In this document: in pieces, positions 10,370 through 18,604 of the stretch
How positions within the stretch are numbered: position 1 is the stretch's first letter
Layout: the number at the start of each line of letters is the position of its first letter
From: DB1 sp049323655
GTDB taxonomy: Bacteria > Desulfobacterota > Desulfobulbia > Desulfobulbales > SURF-16
Assembly: GCA_049323655.1 (NCBI GenBank)
Contig: JBMONO010000038.1
Coordinates: 62,001 to 126,000 of the forward strand
Length of the DNA stretch: 64,000 bases
Direction: 5' to 3'
The notes under the pieces: generated by a model
What the model was told of the DNA's origin: nothing
The model's input: only the letters and a program-made list of their open reading frames with translations
Database searches by the model: none
Translations under genes and position numbers: made by a program

Positions 10370-11080
10370 CTACGCCTGTTTAACCAGGACACGAAGCTCC
10401 ATGGGATCGATTTTAAAACCAGGTCCCATGGTACTTGTTACACTTACACCTCGCAAATAAATACCCTTCGATGACGAGGGTTTCAATTGCATGATTTTGT
10501 CGATAAATGCGAGCAGATTTTCCTGGATTTTCTGGGCACCGAACGAAGCCTTGCCGATCATGGCATGAACTATGCCTGCCTTATCGACCTTGAAGTCCAC
10601 CTTGCCTGATTTGATATCATTGACGACACGTCCGACATCAAAGGTAACAGTGCCGAGCTTGGCGTTCGGCATCAGTCCGCGCGGCCCAAGGACACGGCCG
10701 ATCTTACCGACTGTCCCCATCATGTCAGGGGTGGCGATTGTACGATCAAACTCAAGCCAGCCCGATTGAATTTTTTCAACAAATTCATCTCCACCGGCAT
10801 AGTCGGCACCGGCATCAAGGGCCTCTTTCACCTTGTCACCTTTGGCGAACACGAGCACACGTTCCGTCTTGCCGGTGCCATTGGGCAGAACAACCGTACT
10901 GCGCACCATCTGATCGGCATGACGCGGGTCGACGCCAAGTTTCACGGCGACATCAATCGACTCGTCAAAGGTCGCATAACGAACTTTCAACAAGGTTTCA
11001 ACCGCCTCAGGCAATGTATATGTTTTAGTGCGATCGAGATTCGCGACAGAATTGCGATATTTTTTTCCTCTTTTTGCCAT
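10370..11080 (-). CDS. rplA: 50S ribosomal protein L1
   Basis: L1 forms the mobile L1 stalk near the E site and binds 23S rRNA; it can repress the rplKA mRNA. The 236-residue product has normal length. It contains the family signature GLMPNAKLGTVT and the RNA-contact region near GKVDFKVDKAGIVH. It follows rplK by 20 bp in the usual rplK-rplA pair. Confidence 0.97.
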   Translation of the reverse strand: MAKRGKKYRNSVANLDRTKTYTLPEAVETLLKVRYATFDESIDVAVKLGVDPRHADQMVRSTVVLPNGTGKTERVLVFAKGDKVKEALDAGADYAGGDEFVEKIQSGWLEFDRTIATPDMMGTVGKIGRVLGPRGLMPNAKLGTVTFDVGRVVNDIKSGKVDFKVDKAGIVHAMIGKASFGAQKIQENLLAFIDKIMQLKPSSSKGIYLRGVSVTSTMGPGFKIDPMELRVLVKQA

Positions 11081-11100
11081 GGCTGCACCCTTGATTTATC

Positions 11101-11526
11101 TCAGTCGACAATTGTTATGCCGCAACTTTTAGCTGTTCCGGCAATTATTCTCATCGCCGCATCGACATCATACGCATTAAGATCTGGCATTTTCAGTTCA
11201 GCAATCTCTCTGATCTGATCCTGCGAAATGGTGGCGATACGATCTTTTTTCGGATTACTGGAGCCCCCCTTCAGCCCGAGTTTTTTAAACAGCAGGACTG
11301 AAGCCGGTGGGGTTTTCGTAATGAAGGTGAAGGAGCGGTCTGCATAGACAGTAATCACCACCGGGATGATCATATCCCCTTCATTCTGGGTTCTGGCGTT
11401 GAAGGCCTTACAGAACTCCATGATATTGACACCATGCTGGCCGAGCGCAGGTCCGACCGGAGGGGAAGGATTAGCCTTGCCGGCTGGAATCTGCAACTTT
11501 ATATAACCGGTTATCTTTTTTGCCAT
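11101..11526 (-). CDS. rplK: 50S ribosomal protein L11
   Basis: L11 binds the GTPase-associated centre of 23S rRNA. The 141 residues match the family exactly. The N-terminal proline-rich segment IPAGKANPSPPVGPALGQHG is clear, as is the C-terminal RNA-binding region around GSSNPKKDRIATIS. It lies directly downstream of nusG. Confidence 0.97.
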   Translation of the reverse strand: MAKKITGYIKLQIPAGKANPSPPVGPALGQHGVNIMEFCKAFNARTQNEGDMIIPVVITVYADRSFTFITKTPPASVLLFKKLGLKGGSSNPKKDRIATISQDQIREIAELKMPDLNAYDVDAAMRIIAGTAKSCGITIVD

Positions 11527-11593
11527 TGTTTTCTCCTAACTCAAAATGAAGCAGTACTACCCGTTATCCTTCAAGCCATCCGGTCAGCGGGTA

Positions 11594-12124
11594 TCACCCC
11601 TTGGAAACCTGAATATATTCAAGTTCCACCGGTGTCTCTCTGCCAAAGATACTCACCATAACACGCACCCTGCCCTTATCCGGGTAAACCGTTTCAATAA
11701 CACCCTGGAAATTGGAAAAGGGCCCATCAATAACCCGGACCACATCACCGACATCATAGCTCACTTTCGGTTTCGGCTTTACCGCGCCATCCTTGATGCG
11801 GCCGATAATCTTCATCGCCTCCTGCTCAGTAAGAGGTTCAGGGTGTAGATCATTGCCCACAAAACCGGTCACTTTCGGGGTATCACGAACCGTATGCCAC
11901 GTCGCATCATTGAGATCGACATTGAGCAGAATATAGCCGGGGAAGAATTTACGAGATGAGGTTTTCTTGGAGCCCTTGATCATCTCGACAACCTGCTCGG
12001 TTGGGACAAGGATCTCACCGAACATATCTTCCTGTCCGGCTTTTTTGATTCGCTCCTGCATCGCCGTTTTTACCTTTTCCTCAAATCCGGAATAGGTATG
12101 CAGTATGTACCACGCTCTCGCCAT
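11594..12124 (-). CDS. nusG: Transcription termination/antitermination factor NusG
   Basis: NusG binds RNA polymerase, increases processivity and links it to Rho and ribosomes. The 176-residue product has the N-terminal NGN domain (WYILHTYSGFEEKVK) and the C-terminal KOW domain (DVVRVIDGPFSNFQGVIE). The gene sits between secE and rplK in the standard order. Confidence 0.96.
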   Translation of the reverse strand: MARAWYILHTYSGFEEKVKTAMQERIKKAGQEDMFGEILVPTEQVVEMIKGSKKTSSRKFFPGYILLNVDLNDATWHTVRDTPKVTGFVGNDLHPEPLTEQEAMKIIGRIKDGAVKPKPKVSYDVGDVVRVIDGPFSNFQGVIETVYPDKGRVRVMVSIFGRETPVELEYIQVSKG

Positions 12125-12162
12125 TTTATTTCCAGCTAATTCGTAAAAGTTGTCGTAAACAG

Positions 12163-12429
12163 CTATTTAATAATCAATCCAATCAATTTCCCGAGAATCA
12201 GGTCAACAGCCCCGAGATAAAAGGAAACCAGGCAGACCAGCACGACAACGACACCGGTAGTGGCAAAGGTATGCTTCTTATCGGGCCAGGCAACCTTGGT
12301 GAATTCAGTTTTCACCTCACCAGCAAATATCTTGATTTGGCCAAGATCAAATCGGGGTTTCGGATTCTCATCCGATTTTTTCCCTTCTATTTGATCTTTG
12401 GAGTTTTTCTCAGCCTTATTGCTTGCCAT
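12163..12429 (-). CDS. secE: Preprotein translocase subunit SecE
   Basis: This is the small essential membrane subunit of the SecYEG channel. The 88-residue product has a charged cytoplasmic N-terminus, the amphipathic segment EVKTEFTKVAWPDKKHT typical of SecE, and one transmembrane helix (about residues 58-84). It lies between tRNA-Trp and nusG, as in many bacteria. Confidence 0.93.
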   Translation of the reverse strand: MASNKAEKNSKDQIEGKKSDENPKPRFDLGQIKIFAGEVKTEFTKVAWPDKKHTFATTGVVVVLVCLVSFYLGAVDLILGKLIGLIIK

Positions 12430-12508
12430 GGCGCTCCAGCACTCCGGAAATTCATAAAAACAAAAGAATGCCTCGCTAAATGATTCTTTAACGAAGCATT
12501 CATTTTTC

Positions 12509-12584
12509 TGGCAGGCCAGGAGGGACTCGAACCCCCAACTTCCGGATTTGGAGTCCGGCGCTCTACCATTAGAGCTACTGGCCT
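12509..12584 (-). tRNA. tRNA-Trp (anticodon CCA)
   Basis: The full cloverleaf is visible on the minus strand. The acceptor stem AGGCCAG pairs with CTGGCCT, the anticodon loop CTCCAAA reads CCA, the T-loop is GGTTCGAGTC, and the 3' end GCCA is encoded. The 76-nt gene sits between rpmG and secE. Confidence 0.95.
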
Positions 12585-12587
12585 CTA

Positions 12588-12740
12588 TTACTTACGCGTT
12601 TCTTTGTGCAGGGTATGGGTCTTACAAAAACGACAATATTTCTTGAACTCAAGCTTCTGAGGAGTTGAGCGTTTATTTTTTGTCGTCGTGTAATTTCGCT
12701 GCTTGCACTCGGAGCATCCAAGAGTAATGATATCTCTCAT
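12588..12740 (-). CDS. rpmG: 50S ribosomal protein L33
   Basis: This small gene encodes 50 residues (MRDIITLGCSECKQRNYTTT...). It contains the two cysteine pairs of the zinc-binding L33 type: CSEC near residues 9-12 and CRFC near 36-39. It sits between tuf and tRNA-Trp, its usual place in the tuf-rpmG-secE-nusG order. The ATG is at 12740 and the TAA stop at 12588-12590, only 3 bp from the tRNA. Confidence 0.94.
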   Translation of the reverse strand: MRDIITLGCSECKQRNYTTTKNKRSTPQKLEFKKYCRFCKTHTLHKETRK

Positions 12741-12759
12741 AAAATAACTCGTTTGTCTC

Positions 12760-13950
12760 TTATTCGATTATCTCGTTAATGACACCGGCGCCCACCGTGC
12801 GACCGCCCTCGCGAATGGCAAAGCGCAACCCCGCCTCCATGGCGATCGGCGTAATCAGGGCGCCTTCTATCGTCACATTGTCACCCGGCATGACCATCTC
12901 CACCCCCTCCGGCAGCGTGACGATGCCCGTCACGTCCGTGGTCCGGAAATAAAACTGGGGTCGGTAGCCATTGAAGAACGGCGTGTGGCGGCCACCCTCT
13001 TCCTTGGTCAGAATGTAGCACTCCGCCTTGAATTTGACATGCGGGGTGATGCTCTTCGGCGCCGCCAGAACCTGGCCGCGCTCAATCTCCTCACGCTTGG
13101 TGCCGCGCAGCAGGATACCTACGTTATCACCGGCCTGACCCTGGTCCAGGATCTTCCGAAACATCTCAACACCGGTTACCGTCGTCTTCTGGGTGGTCCG
13201 GATTCCGACGATCTCAACCTCATCGCCAACCTTCACAATGCCTCGCTCAATTCGACCGGTTGCCACCGTGCCACGACCGGAAATTGAAAAAACGTCTTCA
13301 ACCGGCATCAGGAATGGCTTGTCGATGTCACGCTCGGGCTGCGGCACAAAAGTATCCACCGCCGCCATCAGATCCCAGATGCATTTCGATGCCTCCGGAT
13401 CAGCAGGATTTTCCAGCGCCTTCAGGGCGCTGCCCTGGATGATCGGCGTGTCATCGCCGGGAAACTCATACTTGCTCAGCAGCTCGCGAAGCTCCATGTC
13501 AACCAGCTCGATCAGCTCGGCGTCGTCTACCATATCGCACTTGTTCAGAAAAACAACGATCGCCGGTACTCCGACCTGACGAGCCAGCAGAATGTGCTCA
13601 CGGGTCTGCGGCATCGGACCGTCATCCGCACCAACCACCAGAATCGCTCCATCCATCTGAGCAGCACCGGTGATCATATTCTTGATATAGTCGGCATGGC
13701 CCGGACAGTCCACATGCGCATAATGCCGATTATCCGTCTCATACTCAACGTGAGCGGTGGCGATGGTGATACCGCGCTCTTTCTCCTCCGGAGCCTTGTC
13801 GATCTCACTGAAATCGGTCTTCTTGGCGTACCCCTTGGTGGCCAGAACCTGGGTGATTGCTGCTGTCAGCGTCGTTTTCCCGTGATCGATATGACCAATG
13901 GTGCCGATATTTACATGGGGCTTTTTACGTTCAAACTTTTCCTTTGCCAT
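12760..13950 (-). CDS. tuf: Elongation factor Tu
   Basis: This GTPase delivers aminoacyl-tRNA to the ribosome. The 396-residue product starting MAKEKFERKKPHVN has the P-loop GHIDHGKT, DCPGH and NKCD motifs. The ATG at 13950 is chosen over an in-frame TTG two codons earlier because GAGGAG lies at correct spacing and the length is then the family's usual one. It follows a cluster of four tRNA genes. No second tuf copy is in the window. Confidence 0.97.
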   Translation of the reverse strand: MAKEKFERKKPHVNIGTIGHIDHGKTTLTAAITQVLATKGYAKKTDFSEIDKAPEEKERGITIATAHVEYETDNRHYAHVDCPGHADYIKNMITGAAQMDGAILVVGADDGPMPQTREHILLARQVGVPAIVVFLNKCDMVDDAELIELVDMELRELLSKYEFPGDDTPIIQGSALKALENPADPEASKCIWDLMAAVDTFVPQPERDIDKPFLMPVEDVFSISGRGTVATGRIERGIVKVGDEVEIVGIRTTQKTTVTGVEMFRKILDQGQAGDNVGILLRGTKREEIERGQVLAAPKSITPHVKFKAECYILTKEEGGRHTPFFNGYRPQFYFRTTDVTGIVTLPEGVEMVMPGDNVTIEGALITPIAMEAGLRFAIREGGRTVGAGVINEIIE

Positions 13951-14016
13951 GTCCAATCTCCTCAGACAGATTTACTTTTTTCAGGCGACAGGCCCATAGT
14001 GCACTTTCAAAATAAA

Positions 14017-14092
14017 TGGAGCTCACGATCGGACTTGAACCGATGGCCTCTTCCTTACCAAGGAAGTGCTCTGCCTGCTGAGCTACGTGAGC
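14017..14092 (-). tRNA. tRNA-Thr (anticodon GGT)
   Basis: Cloverleaf on the minus strand. The acceptor stem GCTCACG/CGTGAGC is perfect, the anticodon stem-loop CTTCC-TTGGTAA-GGAAG gives GGT, and TCCA is encoded at the 3' end. It is the tRNA nearest to tuf, as in the common tRNA-Thr-tuf arrangement. Confidence 0.95.
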
Positions 14093-14131
14093 GCGTTCCT
14101 GCTTACTGCTTTTTTTTGCCAACTATAATAA

Positions 14132-14207
14132 TGGAGCGGGAAACGGGTCTCGAACCCGCAACCCTCAGCTTGGAAGGCTGATGCTCTACCAATTGAGCTA
14201 TTCCCGC
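14132..14207 (-). tRNA. tRNA-Gly (anticodon TCC)
   Basis: The acceptor stem is GCGGGAA, the anticodon stem-loop TCAGC-CTTCCAA-GCTGA gives TCC, the T-loop GGTTCGAGAC is present, and TCCA is encoded at the 3' end. The gene is 76 nt long. Confidence 0.95.
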
Positions 14208-14256
14208 CTCTTCGGAGTTTTGTTGCGGCCCGCTTACGCACCGTCACTTATGAAGA

Positions 14257-14341
14257 TGGTGGAGGGGGGAGGATTCGAACCTCCGAAGGCATCGCCGACA
14301 GATTTACAGTCTGTTCCCTTTGGCCGCTCGGGAACCCCTCC
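14257..14341 (-). tRNA. tRNA-Tyr (anticodon GTA)
   Basis: This 85-nt class II tRNA has a long variable arm. The acceptor stem is GGAGGGG/CCCCTCC, the anticodon loop CTGTAAA gives GTA, and ACCA is encoded at the 3' end. It sits in the Thr-Tyr-Gly-Thr cluster upstream of tuf. Confidence 0.95.
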
Positions 14342-14415
14342 AAAATGAATACGAAAGCTGCTTATATAACAGCAAATCGTCCTCTTTTTCAATATTTTTT
14401 TTCCCCATCAGCCGC

Positions 14416-14491
14416 TGGAGCTGGCGATGGGACTCGAACCCGCAACCTGCTGATTACAAATCAGCTGCTCTACCGATTGAGCTACGCCAGC
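14416..14491 (-). tRNA. tRNA-Thr (anticodon TGT)
   Basis: The acceptor stem is GCTGGCG/CGCCAGC, the anticodon stem-loop CTGAT-TTGTAAT gives TGT, and TCCA is encoded at the 3' end. It is the first gene of the tRNA-tuf transcription unit. Confidence 0.95.
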
Positions 14492-14516
14492 ATCAATACG
14501 ACAGGAAAATCAGAGC

Positions 14517-14545
14517 ACTTTAATTGTCTCGCCGGCAAATTGCAA
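14517..14545 (-). promoter_or_regulatory. Putative sigma-70 promoter of the tRNA-tuf unit
   Basis: On the minus strand TTGCAA (14540-14545) is followed after exactly 17 bp by TAAAGT (14517-14522). The predicted start would lie about 15-20 nt before tRNA-Thr(TGT). It is downstream of the qmo terminator. The match to consensus is moderate. Confidence 0.4.
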
Positions 14546-14570
14546 CATGTTTTTCATGCAATTCAAAAAA

Positions 14571-14610
14571 ATTGCCGGCAGGGAGCTGATACAGCCCGAC
14601 TGCCGGCAAT
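14571..14610 (-). terminator. Rho-independent terminator downstream of qmoC
   Basis: The 11-bp perfect arms (ATTGCCGGCAG and CTGCCGGCAAT) are followed on the minus strand by TTTTTTT. This is a textbook intrinsic terminator. It lies ~275 bp after the qmoC stop and shortly before the tRNA promoter, so it should close the qmo transcript. Confidence 0.8.
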
Positions 14611-14884
14611 TTATTCAGGGCTGAGCCAACAGCAATCGCACGCCTTGACTATGAGCAGCGCGATTACCGACACCTTGCCGTTTGTGTTGCCGGAATTCAC
14701 CAATCTCCAGCGCCCGGGTGCAACGACCTCACTCCCTGTGACAAGTGGCCTGCGCCGAAAACTGAAACATGTATCAACGAGGAACTCCGGCACAAAATGA
14801 ACCATCAGAACAACAGGCGCATTCGCCAACGCAGATTATTTTCAACAATTCCCTGCGCCGCAAACGCCCTTTACCAGCTTGCAA

Positions 14885-16084
14885 TTACGCCTGCTCTTTT
14901 TTGGCAACGAACTGGCTTTCACGGTAAATCTCGAAAGCCATGGCAAAGGTCCGGTAAACCATGTGCGCAAATTTCGTATACGGCATGTAGAGAAAAAGCA
15001 TCAGTACCGATACAAGATGCAAATAATAAAAGAAGTAGGCAAGAACTGGTACTCCGACAAGTCGAGCCAACTCAGCACCCAGACCGGTCACGCCGACGGC
15101 CATGATTTCCCAGATCAAAAACCAATCATAAAAAGACCCGCTTGTCCCAGATTCCGCCTCAGCGGCCGCACGATTGGACCAGAGGACTCCGATCCCGAAA
15201 ATCAAGGCGATCGCCGCTATATTGGCAACGATTTTCACCGGATTCATCAGACTCATGGGCCCATGCAACTCCGGAAAGAAGATGCCAAGGACATCCTGGG
15301 TAAACGCACTGTAAGCCGTGACAAAAAGTAACGCAATAAAGGATAGCAACAGCGGCAGATGGCCTGTCACTCGGTTTGCATTTGTTCCACATTCGCGAAA
15401 ACGGCTGTGAGCAAGGATCTCCTTCACAGCGGGGACCAGAAACATCTGGATAAACTGAGGGATGGAAGGACGGTACAGGTGATTGACGTTATACTGCTCT
15501 TCCATCGCCTTCCACATTGCCGATACCCCTCGATAGGAGGAATAGACAGCAAGGGCGGCTGCCGGCACCATAATGGCGTCGATAAAGGCAACATTTTTGG
15601 TCAGCCAGGGCCAATCCCAGTGACCAAAAAAATGTCCGAAACCGTAAGCCTTCAGATCCTCGGCGGATATAACATGCATACCACCGGAAATAAACCACAT
15701 CACCAGTACGATCAGGGCCGGAATCCCGATGATGAGCGGCAGATTTTTCGCGCTGCTTACCATTTTTGCCAGTCCGGCGGGAAAGCCATAATGCGTATAG
15801 GCATACGCACGAATGGCACCAAGCACATCACCAGGCTTCGCGCCGCGCGGACAATAGGCGGTACAGTCACCGCACTGATGACAGAGCATGACATCAGGAT
15901 CGGCAATCAACTTATCCTTGAGACCCCACTGTGCCCAGATCATCTCCTTACGAGGAAAAGGCTTGCCGTCCTTGGAAAGAGGACAGACAACGGAGCAGGT
16001 GGCGCACTGATAACATTTTTTCAGTGTATCCCCGCCGGCACTTTTCATATACTTTATGAAGTCTAAATCAGGATTTACCTTCAT
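14885..16084 (-). CDS. qmoC: Quinone-interacting membrane-bound oxidoreductase subunit C
   Basis: QmoC is the membrane subunit that links the QmoAB flavoproteins to menaquinone. The 399-residue product has an N-terminal HdrC-like ferredoxin domain with two [4Fe-4S] motifs (CYQCATCSVVCP near residue 27 and CHQCGDCTAYCP near 66). A HdrE/cytochrome-b-like domain follows, with several transmembrane helices. The ATG at 16084 is chosen because AAAGGAG precedes it; an upstream in-frame start would add ten residues. It is separated from qmoB by ~240 bp with a hairpin, so it may be transcribed partly on its own. Confidence 0.93.
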   Translation of the reverse strand: MKVNPDLDFIKYMKSAGGDTLKKCYQCATCSVVCPLSKDGKPFPRKEMIWAQWGLKDKLIADPDVMLCHQCGDCTAYCPRGAKPGDVLGAIRAYAYTHYGFPAGLAKMVSSAKNLPLIIGIPALIVLVMWFISGGMHVISAEDLKAYGFGHFFGHWDWPWLTKNVAFIDAIMVPAAALAVYSSYRGVSAMWKAMEEQYNVNHLYRPSIPQFIQMFLVPAVKEILAHSRFRECGTNANRVTGHLPLLLSFIALLFVTAYSAFTQDVLGIFFPELHGPMSLMNPVKIVANIAAIALIFGIGVLWSNRAAAEAESGTSGSFYDWFLIWEIMAVGVTGLGAELARLVGVPVLAYFFYYLHLVSVLMLFLYMPYTKFAHMVYRTFAMAFEIYRESQFVAKKEQA

Positions 16085-16112
16085 CTCTTTTCTCCTTTCG
16101 TGGTTATTTTTC

Positions 16113-16136
16113 AATAACCGGTACAGAATAACCGGT
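16113..16136. repeat. Direct repeat of AATAACCGGT ahead of qmoC
   Basis: AATAACCGGT occurs at 16113-16122 and again at 16127-16136, a 14-bp period. Each copy contains the palindrome ACCGGT. A TTGACA-like -35 overlaps on the minus strand just upstream of qmoC, so a regulator site is possible but unproven. Confidence 0.4.
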
Positions 16137-16215
16137 GTGTCAACAGACTAAACCGGGGACCTTGAGGAGCCGTCAAAAAATCACCTGGTCGCCACTATTT
16201 CTAACGAAGCAGCTG

Positions 16216-16221
16216 ATTATA
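16216..16221 (-). promoter_or_regulatory. Possible -10 box for a qmoC promoter
   Basis: A perfect TATAAT occurs on the minus strand 130 nt before the qmoC ATG, in the long qmoB-qmoC gap and downstream of the hairpin at 16283-16314. The matching -35 is poor, so confidence is low. Confidence 0.25.
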
Positions 16222-16282
16222 CCGATTCGTACAGGCAAATAACCATGTAATTTTTTTTGTAGCGGCTTAATGGATATGAAAA

Positions 16283-16314
16283 GTCGTCCGACAGCAAAGG
16301 AGCTGCCGGACGAC
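16283..16314 (-). terminator. Hairpin between qmoB and qmoC
   Basis: The 13-nt arms (GTCGTCCGGCAGC and GCTGTCGGACGAC, one mismatch or wobble) are followed on the minus strand by TTTTCAT. It lies immediately after the qmoB stop. It could partly terminate the transcript, or stabilise the 3' end of a qmoAB message. Confidence 0.6.
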
Positions 16315-16328
16315 AGACGCAACATTAC

Positions 16329-18593
16329 TTAATACCCCTTGAAAGGATTGGGACCAAGCTCGATGATCGACTCAACAAACTCGTTGACAATCTCCGGAAC
16401 CTTATCATAATCAGTGATGGCGATCTGCCGCACTGCACACCGTTCCGGCTCCAGACCGAGGCTGCCCAGGGTTTCGCCGATATTTTCCATGCGGCGGTTG
16501 GCGATCTCGCTGCCCTTGACAAAATGACACTGATAATCGTCACCATATTTGCAACCAAGGAGAATGGCGCCGTCCATGCCGGAGGACAGAGCATCCTTGA
16601 TCCAGGCCATATTGACAGAACCGAGGCAGCGCACTGGCACAAAACGAACGAGGGCGTTCAATGAATGTTTGCGCATCGCCGCCATATCGAGGGCCGGGTA
16701 AGCATCATTTTCACAGACCAAGGCCAGCACCCGCAGTTTGTCCTCGTCATCGTCCGGAACCTCGATAGCCTTGATCATCGAGCCGATCATATCGATATTG
16801 TAGTTCTTAAAACCGATGATGCGTTCGGGGCAAGCACCCATGCAGGTACCACAGCGCCGGCAGCGGGTGGGATTCGGTTTCGGCGTGCCTTTCTCATCGT
16901 CGTCAAGGGCGCCGAAGGGGCACTCTTCCGTACAACGCTTGCACTGTGTACAACGCTGGAAGAAAAACTCAGGGAAGGTCTGATCACCTGAACGGGGATG
17001 CACCGCCATGCCCCGATCAGCACATTCCATGGCCTGAATGGCCTTGAGAGCTGCGCCGGTCGCGTCATCGATGGTCTCATCCATGGGCATCGCCTTCCGC
17101 ACACCACCGCAGGTGTATATGCCGGTGCGGCGAGTCTCGTACGGAAAGCAGATAAAATGGGAATCTGCATAACCGTCAAAGAGATCGAGATCAAGGAAGG
17201 CCGGTCCCTGCCGATAAGCGAGGTTGATCGACCATTCATCACGGGTGGTCGGCACCATGCCGGCAGCAAGCACAACAAGATCAACATCAAGATTGAGATC
17301 CTGACCAAGGAGGGTATCCTTGGCTTCAACTGTACAGCCGCTGCCGGTCGGGGTCACCTTTGTCACGGTGGCCTTGGTCAGGAAAATGCCGTCATCCTGC
17401 TGAATGCCCTTGTAGAACATCTCCATGTTGCCCGGAGTGCGCATGTGCTGATAGAGGATGTAGGCCTTGGCGTCCGCATTGGCCTCGCGGACATATTTGG
17501 CCTGCTTCAGAGCCACCATGCTGGTGACGGAGTTGGCATAAGGGAAGTCCATGTCATGGGCCTCCCCTCCGGGGCTCTGGACAAAGGCGACGGATTTGAC
17601 ACCGGCCAGTTTGCCTTCCTTGGCCATCTTTTCAAATTCGGCGTTGGTCACCACCCTGTCACTGTCTTTATAGGCCAGGTGCTCATACTCACTGACATCC
17701 GCAGGCACCCAGCCGGTTGCCAGAATGACTGCGCCGAATTTCTCACCGTCGGGATTGTTCTCCATGTAGTTCTTCAGCCCGGTATTGGGGTCCTCCATTT
17801 CACCCTTCATGATCTTGTCCTGCTGATCAACGGTGACGCGTTGCGGGGCATCCCATTCCGTTTTGGTTCCCGCAGCCTTTAGGGTGACCGTGAAATCGCC
17901 GGGGGCACCGCTGATACGAGCGACCTCGGTTGCGGTCCTGACGGTGATTTTGCTGTCCGCCTGAACCTCAGCAATCAGAGCGCCGATGGTCGGTTCCTCA
18001 AGGCTGGCGTAAGGGGCTTTCGTGGGAAACTGTTTTACCCAGCCAAGGGCCTTGCCGCCAAGTTTATCCGTCTTTTCAACGATGGTTACCTCGTAGCCTG
18101 ACTTGGCGGCCTCTTTGGCAGCAGTCAGTCCGGCAATACCGCCACCCATGACCAGAATCTTCCGGGTAAAGGTGTCAAGCTTGAACGGCACCGGCATATC
18201 GGTTTTTTTCGCCTGGACGCAGGCCATGCGGACATAGTCCTGGGCAACCTCGGTGTAATACTCAGTGATCGTTGCCTCGTCACGCTTGTCGGAAGGCTGC
18301 TCCTTGCACCAGGCAGCCTGTTCACGGATATTGCCGCGAATGGTAATTGTGTCGTCGCCGAAATTGAATTCATCCTGCATGACGCGTGGAGAGCAGGCGC
18401 AGACAACAATGACATTGACCCCGTCATTGTTGATATCGTCCTGAATCATCTGGCGGCCGGCTGTGCCGCAGAGGGCCTCATGGGTTTTGGCCTGCATGCC
18501 GTTTGAGGCAGCCGCCTTTTTCAAGGCCTCGATGTCAAGGGCCTCACCGATACCACATCCTGTGCAAATATATGCACCATATTTCTTATCCAT
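16329..18593 (-). CDS. qmoB: Quinone-interacting membrane-bound oxidoreductase subunit B
   Basis: QmoB is a soluble flavo-iron-sulfur subunit between APS reductase and QmoC. The 754-residue product has an N-terminal HdrA-related region, an FAD-binding Rossmann motif (GGGIAGLTAAKEA, near residue 145), two ferredoxin-type clusters (CTQCKRCTEEC near 550 and CRRCGTCMGAC near 580) and a C-terminal MvhD-like domain. It follows qmoA by 11 bp, suggesting co-translation. Confidence 0.94.
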   Translation of the reverse strand: MDKKYGAYICTGCGIGEALDIEALKKAAASNGMQAKTHEALCGTAGRQMIQDDINNDGVNVIVVCACSPRVMQDEFNFGDDTITIRGNIREQAAWCKEQPSDKRDEATITEYYTEVAQDYVRMACVQAKKTDMPVPFKLDTFTRKILVMGGGIAGLTAAKEAAKSGYEVTIVEKTDKLGGKALGWVKQFPTKAPYASLEEPTIGALIAEVQADSKITVRTATEVARISGAPGDFTVTLKAAGTKTEWDAPQRVTVDQQDKIMKGEMEDPNTGLKNYMENNPDGEKFGAVILATGWVPADVSEYEHLAYKDSDRVVTNAEFEKMAKEGKLAGVKSVAFVQSPGGEAHDMDFPYANSVTSMVALKQAKYVREANADAKAYILYQHMRTPGNMEMFYKGIQQDDGIFLTKATVTKVTPTGSGCTVEAKDTLLGQDLNLDVDLVVLAAGMVPTTRDEWSINLAYRQGPAFLDLDLFDGYADSHFICFPYETRRTGIYTCGGVRKAMPMDETIDDATGAALKAIQAMECADRGMAVHPRSGDQTFPEFFFQRCTQCKRCTEECPFGALDDDEKGTPKPNPTRCRRCGTCMGACPERIIGFKNYNIDMIGSMIKAIEVPDDDEDKLRVLALVCENDAYPALDMAAMRKHSLNALVRFVPVRCLGSVNMAWIKDALSSGMDGAILLGCKYGDDYQCHFVKGSEIANRRMENIGETLGSLGLEPERCAVRQIAITDYDKVPEIVNEFVESIIELGPNPFKGY

Positions 18594-18604
18594 TAACCTT
18601 CCTC

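Larger units (their letters stand above)
14492..14884. other. 393-bp intergenic region between tRNA-Thr and qmoC
   Basis: The region holds a clear minus-strand terminator (14571-14610) and a plausible promoter for the tRNA-tuf unit (14517-14545). The remaining ~270 bp between the terminator and the qmoC stop contain one 72-codon minus-strand open frame with no recognisable features. No real gene is supported there. Confidence 0.6.

Noticed and set aside
12760..13956. Two-codon upstream TTG start for tuf
   Set aside because: The ATG at 13950 has correct ribosome-binding-site spacing and gives the family's usual length.
14611..14829. 72-codon minus-strand ORF between qmoC and its terminator
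   Set aside because: It ends right at the terminator stem, which made it tempting. It has no recognisable features and no convincing ribosome-binding site, so it is not called.
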